A stretch of DNA of 32,455 bases from Microcaldota archaeon (GCA_021801765.1 JAJYXO010000015.1:1-32455); one strand, 5' to 3'. Shown: positions 1 to 7,537, numbered from the stretch's first letter. The notes: a model not told the origin generated them from the sequence alone. Program-made: numbers and translations.

Positions 1-3000
1 TTTTGATGGCAACAGCCTTTCGCTTGAGGATACGATAAACCTTGCTTACACTAGCGGCCCTGGAGTGCAGCTGCCTTCCTCTGCTCCTGGAGCTTCAGCC
101 CAAGGACTCCAGGCTACGCTTAACATAGCATCTTATCTTGAGAATAATGGCTTATATGGGGTTGAATTGCCATGGGTAAGTAGCGCAGCTTCCAATCAGA
201 ATGGTAATTTTGACCAGCAGTCGTTCCATCATCCATTAGGTATATATGACGTAAATGGGTATCTTTATGTTCTTGACAACTGGCATGGTCTGATAGGCGC
301 TAACCCAGGTATAAGAGTAGTTTCAAGTGGTGGAGTATTCTTCAACATGCTCGTCTTAAGGGTTTTTAACTCATCAGGATCTAATTTGCCGATGAGCCCA
401 TCATTCATACCTGATATGTATCAGCAGGAGCAATGCCAACAGCCGCAGGATATTCAGAATTATGAGTGTGTTACTTACAGTCATACGGCTATGCCTGCGA
501 GCGACTGCCAGCCTGGATGCACTCCCCAAATAGGCACATGTGGAGTAGGAGGGGAGGTCTCATTTTCATGCGTTGGAGATAGCACCGGAGAGCAGACTTA
601 TTACAGCCTCGCAGCTCCTGGATTTTTTACAAGTAACACCTACCCCCCATATGGATGGATACTATCTGCCAATGTTTTGCCGTGGAATCATGGAGCAGGG
701 GCAGGCGAAGCAGAATCAACTAGCTTTTGTGTGGAAGGATGCACATATGGACCCCAATACACTTCGTATGGAGGATATGCGCCCATAGGTCCGCCAGTAA
801 TTGGGGAGCAGTGCTTTACGATAAAATCGTTATTCGGAATTACAATACCAACCAATTTGTTTTGCTACTCTCCGCAGGTAGGAGGAGTTGGGTTCTCGGT
901 AAATTATAATTATACTGCAGATTTTATCTTTCCGACGTCTGGGCAGGCAAATACATATGGCGAGCTTCTCTTTGCAGATGCCGGAGTTGAGAATTATACA
1001 AAACTTTTTAATGGAACTGCAGGTTATACCTGTTATGTGGATCAGAAGTTGGGCGTCTTGCCTACAGGTGTTAGCGGACCTCAACTTGCCACGCCTTGTC
1101 ATTACTCATCTGAGATTGCCAAGACAGTAAATTCATTGAGTCCTCCGATATACACAGCATATGATCCATTCGCTTATATGGAATCCGCAGGGTCAAGTGA
1201 GTTCTTCAATTACCAAGATCTCTTCGGATCTGCTTTTACCGGAGCCTCAGGCGCTCCGCAATCAGTTGCAAATAGCATATATAGTACGCAATGCATACAG
1301 GAGCTTCAGAATGGAAATGTGCCTTCCGCTTGCCTTCCTAAAGGCAGCCAGCCTCTGCCGCAGGTAGGCAGCATAGATGTGACAGGAGCATTAGGGAGCG
1401 CAGGATCTGCGACCCTGAGCCCGCAGACCAACACAGGCGCATCCCCTGTGGAGCTGAACAGCCAGATAAGTGGATATCTGATGGTGCCATATGATTACAC
1501 TTATACGCTTTCACAGAACTGGGACTTTGGGGCAGGCTCATGGGTTGGCGCATGCCCTCCTAATTCTACATGTGTCTGCCCGGAATACAACAAGCCATCC
1601 ACACAGACTACAACAAAGGTCTTCACTTACGCGTTTATCGATGCGCAATCGAACGAGCTGAGCGCAAATGTAGAGGGAGGCGATACATACTTACAGTACC
1701 TAGGCTCAAGCGGGAATTATTATGTGCCAAATCTCACAGACATAGGAAGCTACATAAGCCCGCAGATAATGCTAAATGTGCAAAACAACAGGGCCTTCGG
1801 AAGCGTTTATGTAAACGATACCCTGAGCCCTTATACGAATAAGCAGGTGGTAATTAATGCGACAGACCAGCTCCAGTACCAGGTAGTGGATAATAAAATA
1901 GGCGGACTAAGCTACGAGACAATAGAGAGCCTGCCTTATGGGCCTTACAATGGAGTTGAGTACTCTCTGCTAAGCAATCCCACAGCTGCAAATGCCCATA
2001 CCGGGTTTTCATATCAACAGAAGTCAAATATAGATTCAGGCAGTCCGGTGGTAGTGACCCTCTTCCAGTGGTACAAGGACATAGTGTACAATAGCCCGCT
2101 CAACCTGTTCATAAACAGCTCAAGCTACAAATACGGACCTGGGGATGAATTCACCGCCAACCTGATGGGATATCAGCGATTGGTTTATGTCTTCAGGGAT
2201 AGTTTCAATAATCTTATCTACGCGCCGCTATCTGTAGACATAGCCAATATAACATCAGTAAACCTCAATGTCACTCCGGTAGTTGATATAAATAACGCCA
2301 ACTCAACTACTCTTTACATCAACGGAACCGCGGGATACTACGAGCCATTAGGGAATTTCATACCGCTTAAGGGAGGGCAAATTTACCTTTATTACGATGC
2401 AGACATAAATTATGTGGGATATAATGTAAAGGATGGGCAGGCAAACACGGCGAATGCGCTTCTCTGCGCTTTTGGAGGGAGCAATCCAGAGTACAGCAGC
2501 ATGGTACCTTCTGATTGCCAGCCTTCAGACCCTGTATACACAGGACTCCAGGACAACTCAGGTACGACTACATACTCGCCATCATACAATTCGCTAGGTG
2601 CATGCGGAGCACCGCCCAACAGCCTGTTGACTGCACCTAACCTTGATTGCAATATATATGGAAACGACGGCAATAGGCAAATACCAAGCTCATGCAGCAG
2701 CGTGGTGATGCCAGACGGTTCGGTTGAGAGCAGATACTGCAGCCCTATATACAGCAACGGAACAGGAACCTGCACTTCGCAGCTTGGGCTCATAGGAACT
2801 GCAACTACAAATGCGATGGGATTCTTCAGCTACAATACGATGGCATGTGGAATAGGAGGAGTTACGGTACTTGCGAAATATTACGGATATCCAGGGCCTG
2901 AGCCCATTCAGGCAAGGCAATCCTTCCTGGCGTCATCTGCAGACCCTGCAAGCGAAGAATACACTGCTTTCAATGTGCTTAACTATTACTGGCTGCCTAA

Positions 3001-3142
3001 CCAGACGCAGGAGAGCGTACAGATAGGCCTCGCCGAACTGGGAATCGGCAATGTAGGGGCCGTAGGATTAGCAGCCGCAATCCTTCTGATCGGCGGCATT
3101 ATTGTCTTAACTATTTACCTGAACAGGAGGAGCAAGGCGTAG
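1..3142 (+). CDS. Giant cell-surface protein, C-terminally anchored (5' end outside window)
   Basis: The reading frame is open from base 2, so the gene starts before the window; a GTG at 65 is only an internal valine. About 1046 residues are visible. The first part contains an NHL-like beta-propeller segment (FHHPLGIYDVNGYLYVLDNW). A Cys-rich region follows (CQQPQ, YECV, SDCQPGCTP, GTCGVGG), then long Asn/Ser/Thr/Tyr-rich beta-type sequence with many N-x-S/T sequons. It ends with one transmembrane helix (AVGLAAAILLIGGIIVLTIY) and a short basic tail (LNRRSKA). This is the architecture of a secreted archaeal envelope protein displayed outside the cell by a C-terminal anchor. The many cysteines suggest extracellular disulfides. 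The partner or ligand is unknown. An S-layer component or an adhesin are both possible. Confidence 0.85.
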   Translation, partial: FDGNSLSLEDTINLAYTSGPGVQLPSSAPGASAQGLQATLNIASYLENNGLYGVELPWVSSAASNQNGNFDQQSFHHPLGIYDVNGYLYVLDNWHGLIGANPGIRVVSSGGVFFNMLVLRVFNSSGSNLPMSPSFIPDMYQQEQCQQPQDIQNYECVTYSHTAMPASDCQPGCTPQIGTCGVGGEVSFSCVGDSTGEQTYYSLAAPGFFTSNTYPPYGWILSANVLPWNHGAGAGEAESTSFCVEGCTYGPQYTSYGGYAPIGPPVIGEQCFTIKSLFGITIPTNLFCYSPQVGGVGFSVNYNYTADFIFPTSGQANTYGELLFADAGVENYTKLFNGTAGYTCYVDQKLGVLPTGVSGPQLATPCHYSSEIAKTVNSLSPPIYTAYDPFAYMESAGSSEFFNYQDLFGSAFTGASGAPQSVANSIYSTQCIQELQNGNVPSACLPKGSQPLPQVGSIDVTGALGSAGSATLSPQTNTGASPVELNSQISGYLMVPYDYTYTLSQNWDFGAGSWVGACPPNSTCVCPEYNKPSTQTTTKVFTYAFIDAQSNELSANVEGGDTYLQYLGSSGNYYVPNLTDIGSYISPQIMLNVQNNRAFGSVYVNDTLSPYTNKQVVINATDQLQYQVVDNKIGGLSYETIESLPYGPYNGVEYSLLSNPTAANAHTGFSYQQKSNIDSGSPVVVTLFQWYKDIVYNSPLNLFINSSSYKYGPGDEFTANLMGYQRLVYVFRDSFNNLIYAPLSVDIANITSVNLNVTPVVDINNANSTTLYINGTAGYYEPLGNFIPLKGGQIYLYYDADINYVGYNVKDGQANTANALLCAFGGSNPEYSSMVPSDCQPSDPVYTGLQDNSGTTTYSPSYNSLGACGAPPNSLLTAPNLDCNIYGNDGNRQIPSSCSSVVMPDGSVESRYCSPIYSNGTGTCTSQLGLIGTATTNAMGFFSYNTMACGIGGVTVLAKYYGYPGPEPIQARQSFLASSADPASEEYTAFNVLNYYWLPNQTQESVQIGLAELGIGNVGAVGLAAAILLIGGIIVLTIYLNRRSKA

Positions 3143-3143
3143 G

Positions 3144-3263
3144 TCAGTCTTCGTCGTCGAAATCTTCGTCCCAGTCTTCTTCGTCGCCTTCGTCTTCGTC
3201 AAGGTCTTCTTCGTCTTCATCCTCTTCTTCGTCTTCGTCCTTTGTGTCTTTCTTGTTGGCCAT
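3144..3263 (-). CDS. Highly acidic 39-residue microprotein
   Basis: ATG at 3261-3263 is preceded, on the minus strand, by AAGGTGA, a good ribosome binding site about 5 bases upstream. Further upstream is a TATA-like TTTAAATAA. The product begins MANKKDTKDEDEEEDEDEED. In total 28 of 39 residues are Asp or Glu, and the only bulky residues in the acidic part are Leu21, Trp31 and Phe35, in a tail resembling DEEDWDEDF. The codons alternate GAC/GAT and GAA/GAG, as expected of a real gene rather than a simple repeat. Its stop lies one base past the stop of the convergent surface protein. I do not recognise a family. The acidic W...F tail is loosely reminiscent of DSS1/Sem1 or of acidic tails that bind basic partners, but the composition is too simple for this to count as homology. 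Confidence 0.72.
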   Translation of the reverse strand: MANKKDTKDEDEEEDEDEEDLDEDEGDEEDWDEDFDDED

Positions 3264-3304
3264 TTTCTCACCTTCCTAAAAGGCAAATACCTATAATTAG
3301 ATAA

Positions 3305-3313
3305 TTATTTAAA
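3305..3313 (-). promoter_or_regulatory. TATA-like box for the acidic microprotein
   Basis: TTTAAATAA on the minus strand lies about 45 bases upstream of the ATG at 3263. Initiation about 25 bases downstream would leave a leader of roughly 20 bases carrying the ribosome binding site. A second A/T box on the plus strand (about 3324-3334) would serve the divergent DUF92 gene. Confidence 0.5.
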
Positions 3314-3365
3314 CCTATATCGCAATATATTTTACAAGAAGGTGCTCTTCCTCCTTTTTGATAAG

Positions 3366-4040
3366 ATGAGAACGTTTCTTACCTTAGATTTTCGCGCTTT
3401 GGCGCTTGCCATAGTGATAGGTTTAATAATCTTCTTTGCAGGGGGACAGATGGGGTGGTTTTTCTTAGCGGTGATTCTCTTCTTTCTTGTGCTCTCCGCA
3501 GTTGTTACAAGAATAGGCAAGAAGAGAAAGGTCAGGCTTGGAGTCTATGAGGAGAGCAGAGGATGGAAGAATGTCATATCCAATGGCATTGTGCCGGTGG
3601 TTATTGTTGCTCTCTTCGCATTTTACCCTGAATCTGCAGGAAAAGCAGCAAGCTATGCAATTATTGCCGCGTATATATCTAGCGTTGCAGCCATAACTGC
3701 AGATAAGTTCTCTAGTGAGTTGGGAGTGTTAGGTAATGTTCCACGCATGATATTCACATTTAGGAAGGTGAAAAGGGGAGTGTCAGGAGGCGTCACTGGT
3801 GTTGGGTTGGCTGCTGGCTTGGTTGGAGCTGCTCTTATTTCCACGTTTGGTGTGGCATCAGGTATAGGTTTTGCCTCCTTATTTGCAATAACTACGTTGA
3901 GCGGGCTCGCTGGAGATGTTGTAGACTCTGTCGCAGGGTATTTTGAAGAAAAGGGGTTTGGCAGCAAGTATACGTCGAACATAGCTGCAGCGGTGGCAGG
4001 GGCAGCTATAGGAGGATTTCTTTTCCTTTTGATAGCGTAG
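3366..4040 (+). CDS. DUF92 family integral membrane protein
   Basis: The 224-residue protein is strongly hydrophobic with about six membrane segments. It shows the DUF92 (PF01940) signature: a SRGWKNVISNGIVPVVIVAL segment, then AAYISSVAAITADKFSSELG, then RKVKRGVSGGVTGVG. The family includes plant VTE6, a phytyl-phosphate kinase, and archaeal members are thought to act on polyprenyl phosphates. A lipid-precursor role here is inference. The frame could open at GTG 3342, but a TATA-like box at about 3324-3334 would place the transcript start near 3354, so ATG 3366 is preferred. It is convergent with the PAC2 gene, 37 bases from its stop. Confidence 0.85.
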   Translation: MRTFLTLDFRALALAIVIGLIIFFAGGQMGWFFLAVILFFLVLSAVVTRIGKKRKVRLGVYEESRGWKNVISNGIVPVVIVALFAFYPESAGKAASYAIIAAYISSVAAITADKFSSELGVLGNVPRMIFTFRKVKRGVSGGVTGVGLAAGLVGAALISTFGVASGIGFASLFAITTLSGLAGDVVDSVAGYFEEKGFGSKYTSNIAAAVAGAAIGGFLFLLIA

Positions 4041-4077
4041 TGTTACTGCTTCATGCGCTGCGTGCGTAGGTTGAAGG

Positions 4078-4842
4078 TCATCGGATATAAGTGACATTCT
4101 CCTTTGTCTGGAGCCTGTGCTCGGGGCTTTCAGCGGAAAGTTCTTCCATATCCTTTATCATCTTCTCCGTTTCCTTCTTTATGCGATCTATGTTATCAAG
4201 GTTTATATCTACGTTTAGCACCTTCTTTAGCACTTCAAGCACGCTCCTTGCTGCATTGGCATCGATGTCAAGCATTCCTGTTTCGCCCATTATGCATGCA
4301 CCTTCGATTCCAAAGCTCTTGGAAAGTGCAGGTATTATGCCTGCTGAACCCCAAATGGATCCTTGCGTCTGGCCAAATAGGATTCCTGCCTTCTCAAGGT
4401 ATTCCTTTATTCTCCTGCTTGCTGCAGAGCCGAAGACGCGGGGATTGCGTATGTACTGGTTGCCTGCGCTGTAGCCGCCTATTGTGTATATAGTCTTTCC
4501 TTTGAGCTTCTTGTAGAATTTCACTATTCTCTCGTTTACAACGTACTGCCCCCTTGGCGTGCCGGCTTGGGAATCTCCCAACAGGAGTATTATACTCTTT
4601 CCATTCTTGTTCTGGAAATGATAGAACCTGTTGCTCACCATTCTCATGCCTCCATTTTTTGTCATTATTACCTGATGAGGGAAATAAGTGGAATAGAGTA
4701 CTGCAAATTTCTTTGCGTGGAATTCCCTCCTTAGATGCTCCCCTACAAGGCTGCCGACGTTCCCTATGCCTGGCAAACCAACCAGAAGTATAGGGTCATT
4801 TAGCTTCTCTTTCTTGTTGTAACGTATTTTTGTTGTCTTCAT
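4078..4842 (-). CDS. PAC2 family protein (proteasome assembly chaperone-like)
   Basis: This 254-residue protein has the PAC2 fold signature: an N-terminal DPILLVGLPGIGNVGSLVGE segment after the first strand, a GGYSAG motif near the middle (IYTIGGYSAGNQY), and a C-terminal helical tail rich in Lys and Glu. Archaeal members (PbaA/PbaB-like) are implicated in assembly or capping of the 20S proteasome; the family is PF09754. It is the last gene of the operon, starting two bases after the aIF2-alpha stop. GAGAGG inside the end of the upstream gene serves as ribosome binding site. This pairing with aIF2-alpha is common in archaea. No active-site residues are expected. Confidence 0.88.
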   Translation of the reverse strand: MKTTKIRYNKKEKLNDPILLVGLPGIGNVGSLVGEHLRREFHAKKFAVLYSTYFPHQVIMTKNGGMRMVSNRFYHFQNKNGKSIILLLGDSQAGTPRGQYVVNERIVKFYKKLKGKTIYTIGGYSAGNQYIRNPRVFGSAASRRIKEYLEKAGILFGQTQGSIWGSAGIIPALSKSFGIEGACIMGETGMLDIDANAARSVLEVLKKVLNVDINLDNIDRIKKETEKMIKDMEELSAESPEHRLQTKENVTYIR

Positions 4843-4844
4843 GT

Positions 4845-5603
4845 TTATGGCCTCTCACTCTTGAGGGCGAAAGATAATATTTTGGAATACTTCTCCAGCT
4901 TCTTCTGCGATTCCTTTATTCTGCTCTCAGCCTTAGGATAGCTGGAGTCTTCGGAAGTTAGCTTGTATCTGGGAGCGCCGAGATAGAGAACATCAACGCC
5001 TGAAGATTCTACTGATCCGAGGGCTTCTTTTATAGTATTTATATTGCCGCTCTTTGGGTCAGAAGATTTGAGTTCAAGAGTATATGATACCACATATCTC
5101 TTTGGTTTTATGTTTTTAGCGACTATGTCCTGTAGGGCGCTTCTGAGCTTAGGATCTTTTACACCAGGCATCTCCCCGGTCTCAACTATTGAGTTTATGA
5201 GCTCGTTGTATGTTTGGAAGTGAGATGCTATTTCGATCTTTAGCTTTTCTTTTTCAGAGTTTAGTCCAGATGATGCGACAGCCTGTTCGAAGAGCTTTTC
5301 GTACCTTTTCTCAAGGCTATATTCTGTTGTCTTGTTGCTCTTCTCCTTTGAGGTTGCTTTTTTGAGAGAGATGTCCACTGCCCTTTTTGCCGGATCTACA
5401 GATATTACCTTCGCAACGGTATTCTGCCCTTCTTTTATGAATTCGTGTATGTTCTTTATCCACCCTGTGGAAATCTCAGATATGGGCAGATATGCGTCCA
5501 TGTGGTATTCTACCAACTCGCAATATGCGCCATGCTGCATTATCTTGCTTACTTTTATAAGCACAAGTTCTCCGTTGTTAGGGAGGTTTTTCTTCAATAT
5601 CAT
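4845..5603 (-). CDS. Translation initiation factor aIF2 subunit alpha
   Basis: The alpha subunit of aIF2 helps the heterotrimer bring initiator Met-tRNA to the small ribosomal subunit. The N-terminal S1/OB domain is clear (residues about 10-85: GELVLIKVSKIMQHGAYCEL, then AYLPISEI, then AKVISVDPAKRAVDISLKK). A helical middle domain and a C-terminal alpha/beta domain (VVSYTLELKSSDPKSGNI) follow. At 252 residues it is slightly shorter than usual (about 260-270). The serine phosphorylated in eukaryotes lies in this region in homologues, but I do not assign it here. The start is four bases after the eL44 stop, so the genes are probably translationally coupled. The adjacent operon leader carries an initiator tRNA just upstream. 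Confidence 0.93.
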   Translation of the reverse strand: MILKKNLPNNGELVLIKVSKIMQHGAYCELVEYHMDAYLPISEISTGWIKNIHEFIKEGQNTVAKVISVDPAKRAVDISLKKATSKEKSNKTTEYSLEKRYEKLFEQAVASSGLNSEKEKLKIEIASHFQTYNELINSIVETGEMPGVKDPKLRSALQDIVAKNIKPKRYVVSYTLELKSSDPKSGNINTIKEALGSVESSGVDVLYLGAPRYKLTSEDSSYPKAESRIKESQKKLEKYSKILSFALKSERP

Positions 5604-5607
5604 GCCC

Positions 5608-5889
5608 TTATCTCTTTATCTCTATTTTTTTCTTAGTCCTCTTCCTAAATACCCTTTCTTCGCTCTTCTTACATGTTTTGCACTCAACCAGTATCTTCTG
5701 CCTTTTGCCTAGTTTTTTAGGGTGTATTTTAAGTTCTACGCTGCCAACATAGCCTTTGATGGCGCGCTCGTGCCTTCTTGTTGCTTTCCCAAGGCTTCTC
5801 TGTCTGCCTTTTGATGCTAAGGAAACCGTATGGGGGGTGTGCTTGTTGCAGTGCGAGCAGTATGTGTTAATCTCTTTCGCTATTTTCAT
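5608..5889 (-). CDS. rpl44e: Large-subunit ribosomal protein eL44
   Basis: This 93-residue basic protein has the eL44 zinc ribbon: Cys11-x2-Cys14 near the N-terminus (TYCSHCNKHT) and Cys70-x2-Cys73 (VECKTCKKS). The conserved RRQR/KATRRHERAIKGYVGS core lies between them. It sits near the E site of the large subunit. The ATG is preceded by AAGGTGA five bases upstream, a strong ribosome binding site overlapping the end of the GINS gene. In many archaea eS27 lies between eL44 and aIF2-alpha; here the gap is four bases, so eS27 is not in this cluster. Confidence 0.95.
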   Translation of the reverse strand: MKIAKEINTYCSHCNKHTPHTVSLASKGRQRSLGKATRRHERAIKGYVGSVELKIHPKKLGKRQKILVECKTCKKSEERVFRKRTKKKIEIKR

Positions 5890-5899
5890 TGCTTCACCT

Positions 5900-6355
5900 T
5901 TAATTTATTGTTTCTCCTATCTTGTTATTAAGCATATATGCTAGATCTTCGGTGTTGTCCGTTTCGATTATCTGGTTTTTGGAATACGGCCCAAGCCTCC
6001 TGCCTCCGGGGGTAAGAAGCTCTGGAACCTCGGCTATTATCCTTATTTTTTTAATCTTGCCATGGGCTTTTGGACCCACGAGTTCTCTGGCTCTCTTGTA
6101 GAGGTCTTCGTCTTCTGTCGGAATAGGCTGTGGAAGCTGCCTGCCATACGCCGCATATACCAATATCTTCTGCGCCCTTTTGGCAACTAGCGCATCTAGC
6201 ATTCTCTGTGCGTTGTTCTTCTGCTCTTCTTTTATCTTTTCTAATATTATTATGCCGCACTGTTTATAAAAACCTGCCGGGAGCTGGAGCAGTTCCCCGG
6301 TCTTCTTCTCAGCATTCAGCCTGCTGAATATTGATTCTAAACTTTCTTCGGCCAT
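5900..6355 (-). CDS. Probable GINS complex subunit (Gins51/Gins15-like)
   Basis: The frame can be extended to 6466, but the extra N-terminus is hydrophobic and unlike the family. The ATG at 6353-6355 (MAEESLESIF) gives a 151-residue protein and lies about 36-45 bases after a TATA-like box. The sequence fits the GINS A-domain: LLQLPAGFYKQCGIIILEKI, then the helix RMLDALVAKRAQKILVYAAY with the conserved R..KIL, then an acidic EDEDLYKRARELV. A small C-terminal B-domain follows (IRIIAEVPELL, GPYSKNQIIETDNTEDLAYML). This order, A then B, is that of Gins51. In archaea GINS links Cdc45/RecJ-like proteins to the MCM replicative helicase. Recognition is by pattern, so confidence is moderate. It leads the operon with eL44. 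Confidence 0.65.
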   Translation of the reverse strand: MAEESLESIFSRLNAEKKTGELLQLPAGFYKQCGIIILEKIKEEQKNNAQRMLDALVAKRAQKILVYAAYGRQLPQPIPTEDEDLYKRARELVGPKAHGKIKKIRIIAEVPELLTPGGRRLGPYSKNQIIETDNTEDLAYMLNNKIGETIN

Positions 6356-6390
6356 AGGCACACAGGGCTCATTTCCACTATTCGCTTGGT

Positions 6391-6400
6391 CTATTATATA
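6391..6400 (-). promoter_or_regulatory. TATA-like box for the gins51-rpl44e-aIF2alpha-PAC2 operon
   Basis: TATATAATAG on the minus strand lies about 36-45 bases upstream of the ATG at 6355, giving an expected transcript start near 6369 and a leader of about 14 bases. Further A/T-rich candidates exist at 6411-6429. Confidence 0.45.
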
Positions 6401-6425
6401 TAGCACTATATTAATTAAATAAATA

Positions 6426-6456
6426 TAATAAAAGCAGCAAATCTTTGCTTTTATTA
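6426..6456 (-). terminator. Inverted repeat between tRNA-Met(i) and the gins operon
   Basis: TAATAAAAGCA and TGCTTTTATTA form a perfect 11-base inverted repeat around a 9-base loop. It sits 17 bases past the 3' end of the initiator tRNA and is followed on the minus strand by the T-rich ATATTTATTTAATT. A terminator for the TFE/tRNA transcript is plausible. It could equally be a site for a DNA-binding protein in the next promoter. Confidence 0.4.
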
Positions 6457-6473
6457 GTGGAAACAAAGGGCTA

Positions 6474-6548
6474 TAGCGAGGGGTGGATTTGGACCACCGT
6501 TCTCCGGGTTATGAGCCCGGCGGGCACTCCTGGCTACCCTACCTCGCT
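6474..6548 (-). tRNA. tRNA-Met (CAT), initiator type
   Basis: The minus strand folds as a complete cloverleaf: acceptor AGCGAGG/CCTCGCT (7 of 7 pairs), discriminator A, anticodon stem CCGGG/CCCGG with loop CTCATAA, and T stem GGTGG/CCACC. The A1:U72 first pair and the three consecutive G:C pairs closing the anticodon loop are the initiator hallmarks of archaea. The T-loop is TCCAAAT rather than TTCAAAT, so position 55 is C and cannot be a pseudouridine. CCA is not encoded. The 5' end directly follows the TAA of TFE with no spacer. The next gene downstream on this strand is gins51, and the operon includes aIF2-alpha, which binds this tRNA. Confidence 0.93.
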
Positions 6549-7187
6549 TTAAGCGTTAAGAAACGCAAGAGCTTCGCTTCTATCCAGCATTTTCATATCC
6601 TTTCCGCATTCGCATTTGAATTCGGCTTCAAATGCCGCCTCGAACGGGAAAATTACCTTCTGTGTCTTATAACACGCGTTGCAAATGAAAAAATCGTTAC
6701 AGTTGTCAGGTAGTTTTCCCTTACTGCTGTTCTTGTTAACGCCCAGTTCCTTATAAAACTCAACTATGGCTTTCTGGTCTATGTGCCATTTGAACGTCAA
6801 CCATCCTTTTTTATCCTTATTAACTTCATACCTCACAATACCGTATCCGTTCAGGGCGTTGAGCATGCGCCTCGCTTCGTTTATCTTCATTCCGAGTTTC
6901 TCAGATATCTTCTCGTCTATCTGCGGCCCCGCCGAGAGAAGATCTAACATTTCCTCAACGCCTGTTCCTATAGTTCTAGACACGTATCCTGTGAAAAGGC
7001 TATCGGAAAGTATTTCCTTCAACCTTCCTCTGGACTCCTGCTCTTTCTTTACAACTGCTTCTGCAGCCTCCTTCTTTGCCTTGAGTTTCACCAGCGCTGC
7101 TTTCTTCGCAGGTTTCCTGCTTGCCTTTGCCTCAACGTCGCGTTTCCTACCCGAAACCCCTCCTTTTGGTGTTTTTTTTGTTGTCAA
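6549..7187 (-). CDS. tfe: Transcription initiation factor TFE, alpha subunit
   Basis: TFE, the archaeal TFIIE-alpha homologue, stimulates promoter opening by RNA polymerase. After a Lys/Ala-rich N-terminal extension of about 50 residues, the winged helix lies at about 55-140 (GVEEMLDLLSAGPQIDEKI, then MLNALNGYGIVRYE). A zinc ribbon follows with Cys169-x2-Cys172 (ICNACYKT) and Cys192-x-Cys194 (FKCECGKDM). The second pair is C-x-C rather than the usual C-x2-C, as if one residue had been lost. The start is a TTG at 7185-7187, since no ATG lies closer to the conserved domain; a TATA-like box lies about 45-55 bases upstream. The basic N-terminal extension is unusual for TFE and may bind nucleic acid, which is inference. 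The stop codon abuts tRNA-Met. Confidence 0.88.
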   Translation of the reverse strand: MTTKKTPKGGVSGRKRDVEAKASRKPAKKAALVKLKAKKEAAEAVVKKEQESRGRLKEILSDSLFTGYVSRTIGTGVEEMLDLLSAGPQIDEKISEKLGMKINEARRMLNALNGYGIVRYEVNKDKKGWLTFKWHIDQKAIVEFYKELGVNKNSSKGKLPDNCNDFFICNACYKTQKVIFPFEAAFEAEFKCECGKDMKMLDRSEALAFLNA

Positions 7188-7230
7188 GCGATCGCCAATA
7201 TATAATTAGACGCTATTATATTGTACATTT

Positions 7231-7240
7231 AGATATAAAT
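7231..7240 (-). promoter_or_regulatory. TATA-like box for TFE
   Basis: ATTTATATCT on the minus strand lies about 45-54 bases before the TTG at 7187 and would give a leader of roughly 20-25 bases. The stretch 7241-7417 between here and tRNA-Lys holds no convincing gene. A 17-codon frame at 7271-7324 has no supporting signals. Confidence 0.45.
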
Positions 7241-7417
7241 ACTTTGTTATCGTGGGCTTGTAATTTGTCGATGAACACACAACCTGTTGAAGATTCTACG
7301 CAAAAAAGTCCACAAAGCACATAAACGCAAACATGTGGCTTCAAGATGTTCGTCATGGGGATTGTCGCTTGTAATTATAAAACGCAAGGGAACAGCAACG
7401 CCCACAGTCACATATCA

Positions 7418-7492
7418 CGGGCCCGGTGGGATTTGAACCCACGACCTGCTGGTTAAGAGCCAGCCACTCTGACCAATCTGAGTTACGGACCC
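7418..7492 (-). tRNA. tRNA-Lys (CTT)
   Basis: The minus strand gives a full cloverleaf: acceptor GGGTCCG/CGGGCCC with one G:U pair, D stem ACTC/GAGT, anticodon stem GCTGG/CCAGC with loop CTCTTAA (anticodon CTT, reading AAG), and T stem GTGGG/CCCAC with a normal TTCAAAT loop. The discriminator is G. There is no intron and CCA is not encoded. It stands alone between TFE and gyrB. Confidence 0.96.
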
Positions 7493-7537
7493 ACGCTACT
7501 TGCAAAATCAACCGCTACAAAACAAAGCCAATGTTCG

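Noticed and set aside
6356-6466. N-terminal extension of the GINS-like gene
   Set aside because: The extension crosses the promoter-like region and is hydrophobic and unlike the family; ATG 6355 explains the domain better.
7241-7417. Possible small RNA or 17-codon gene between TFE and tRNA-Lys
   Set aside because: No clear box C/D pair, no stable fold and no ribosome binding site were seen.
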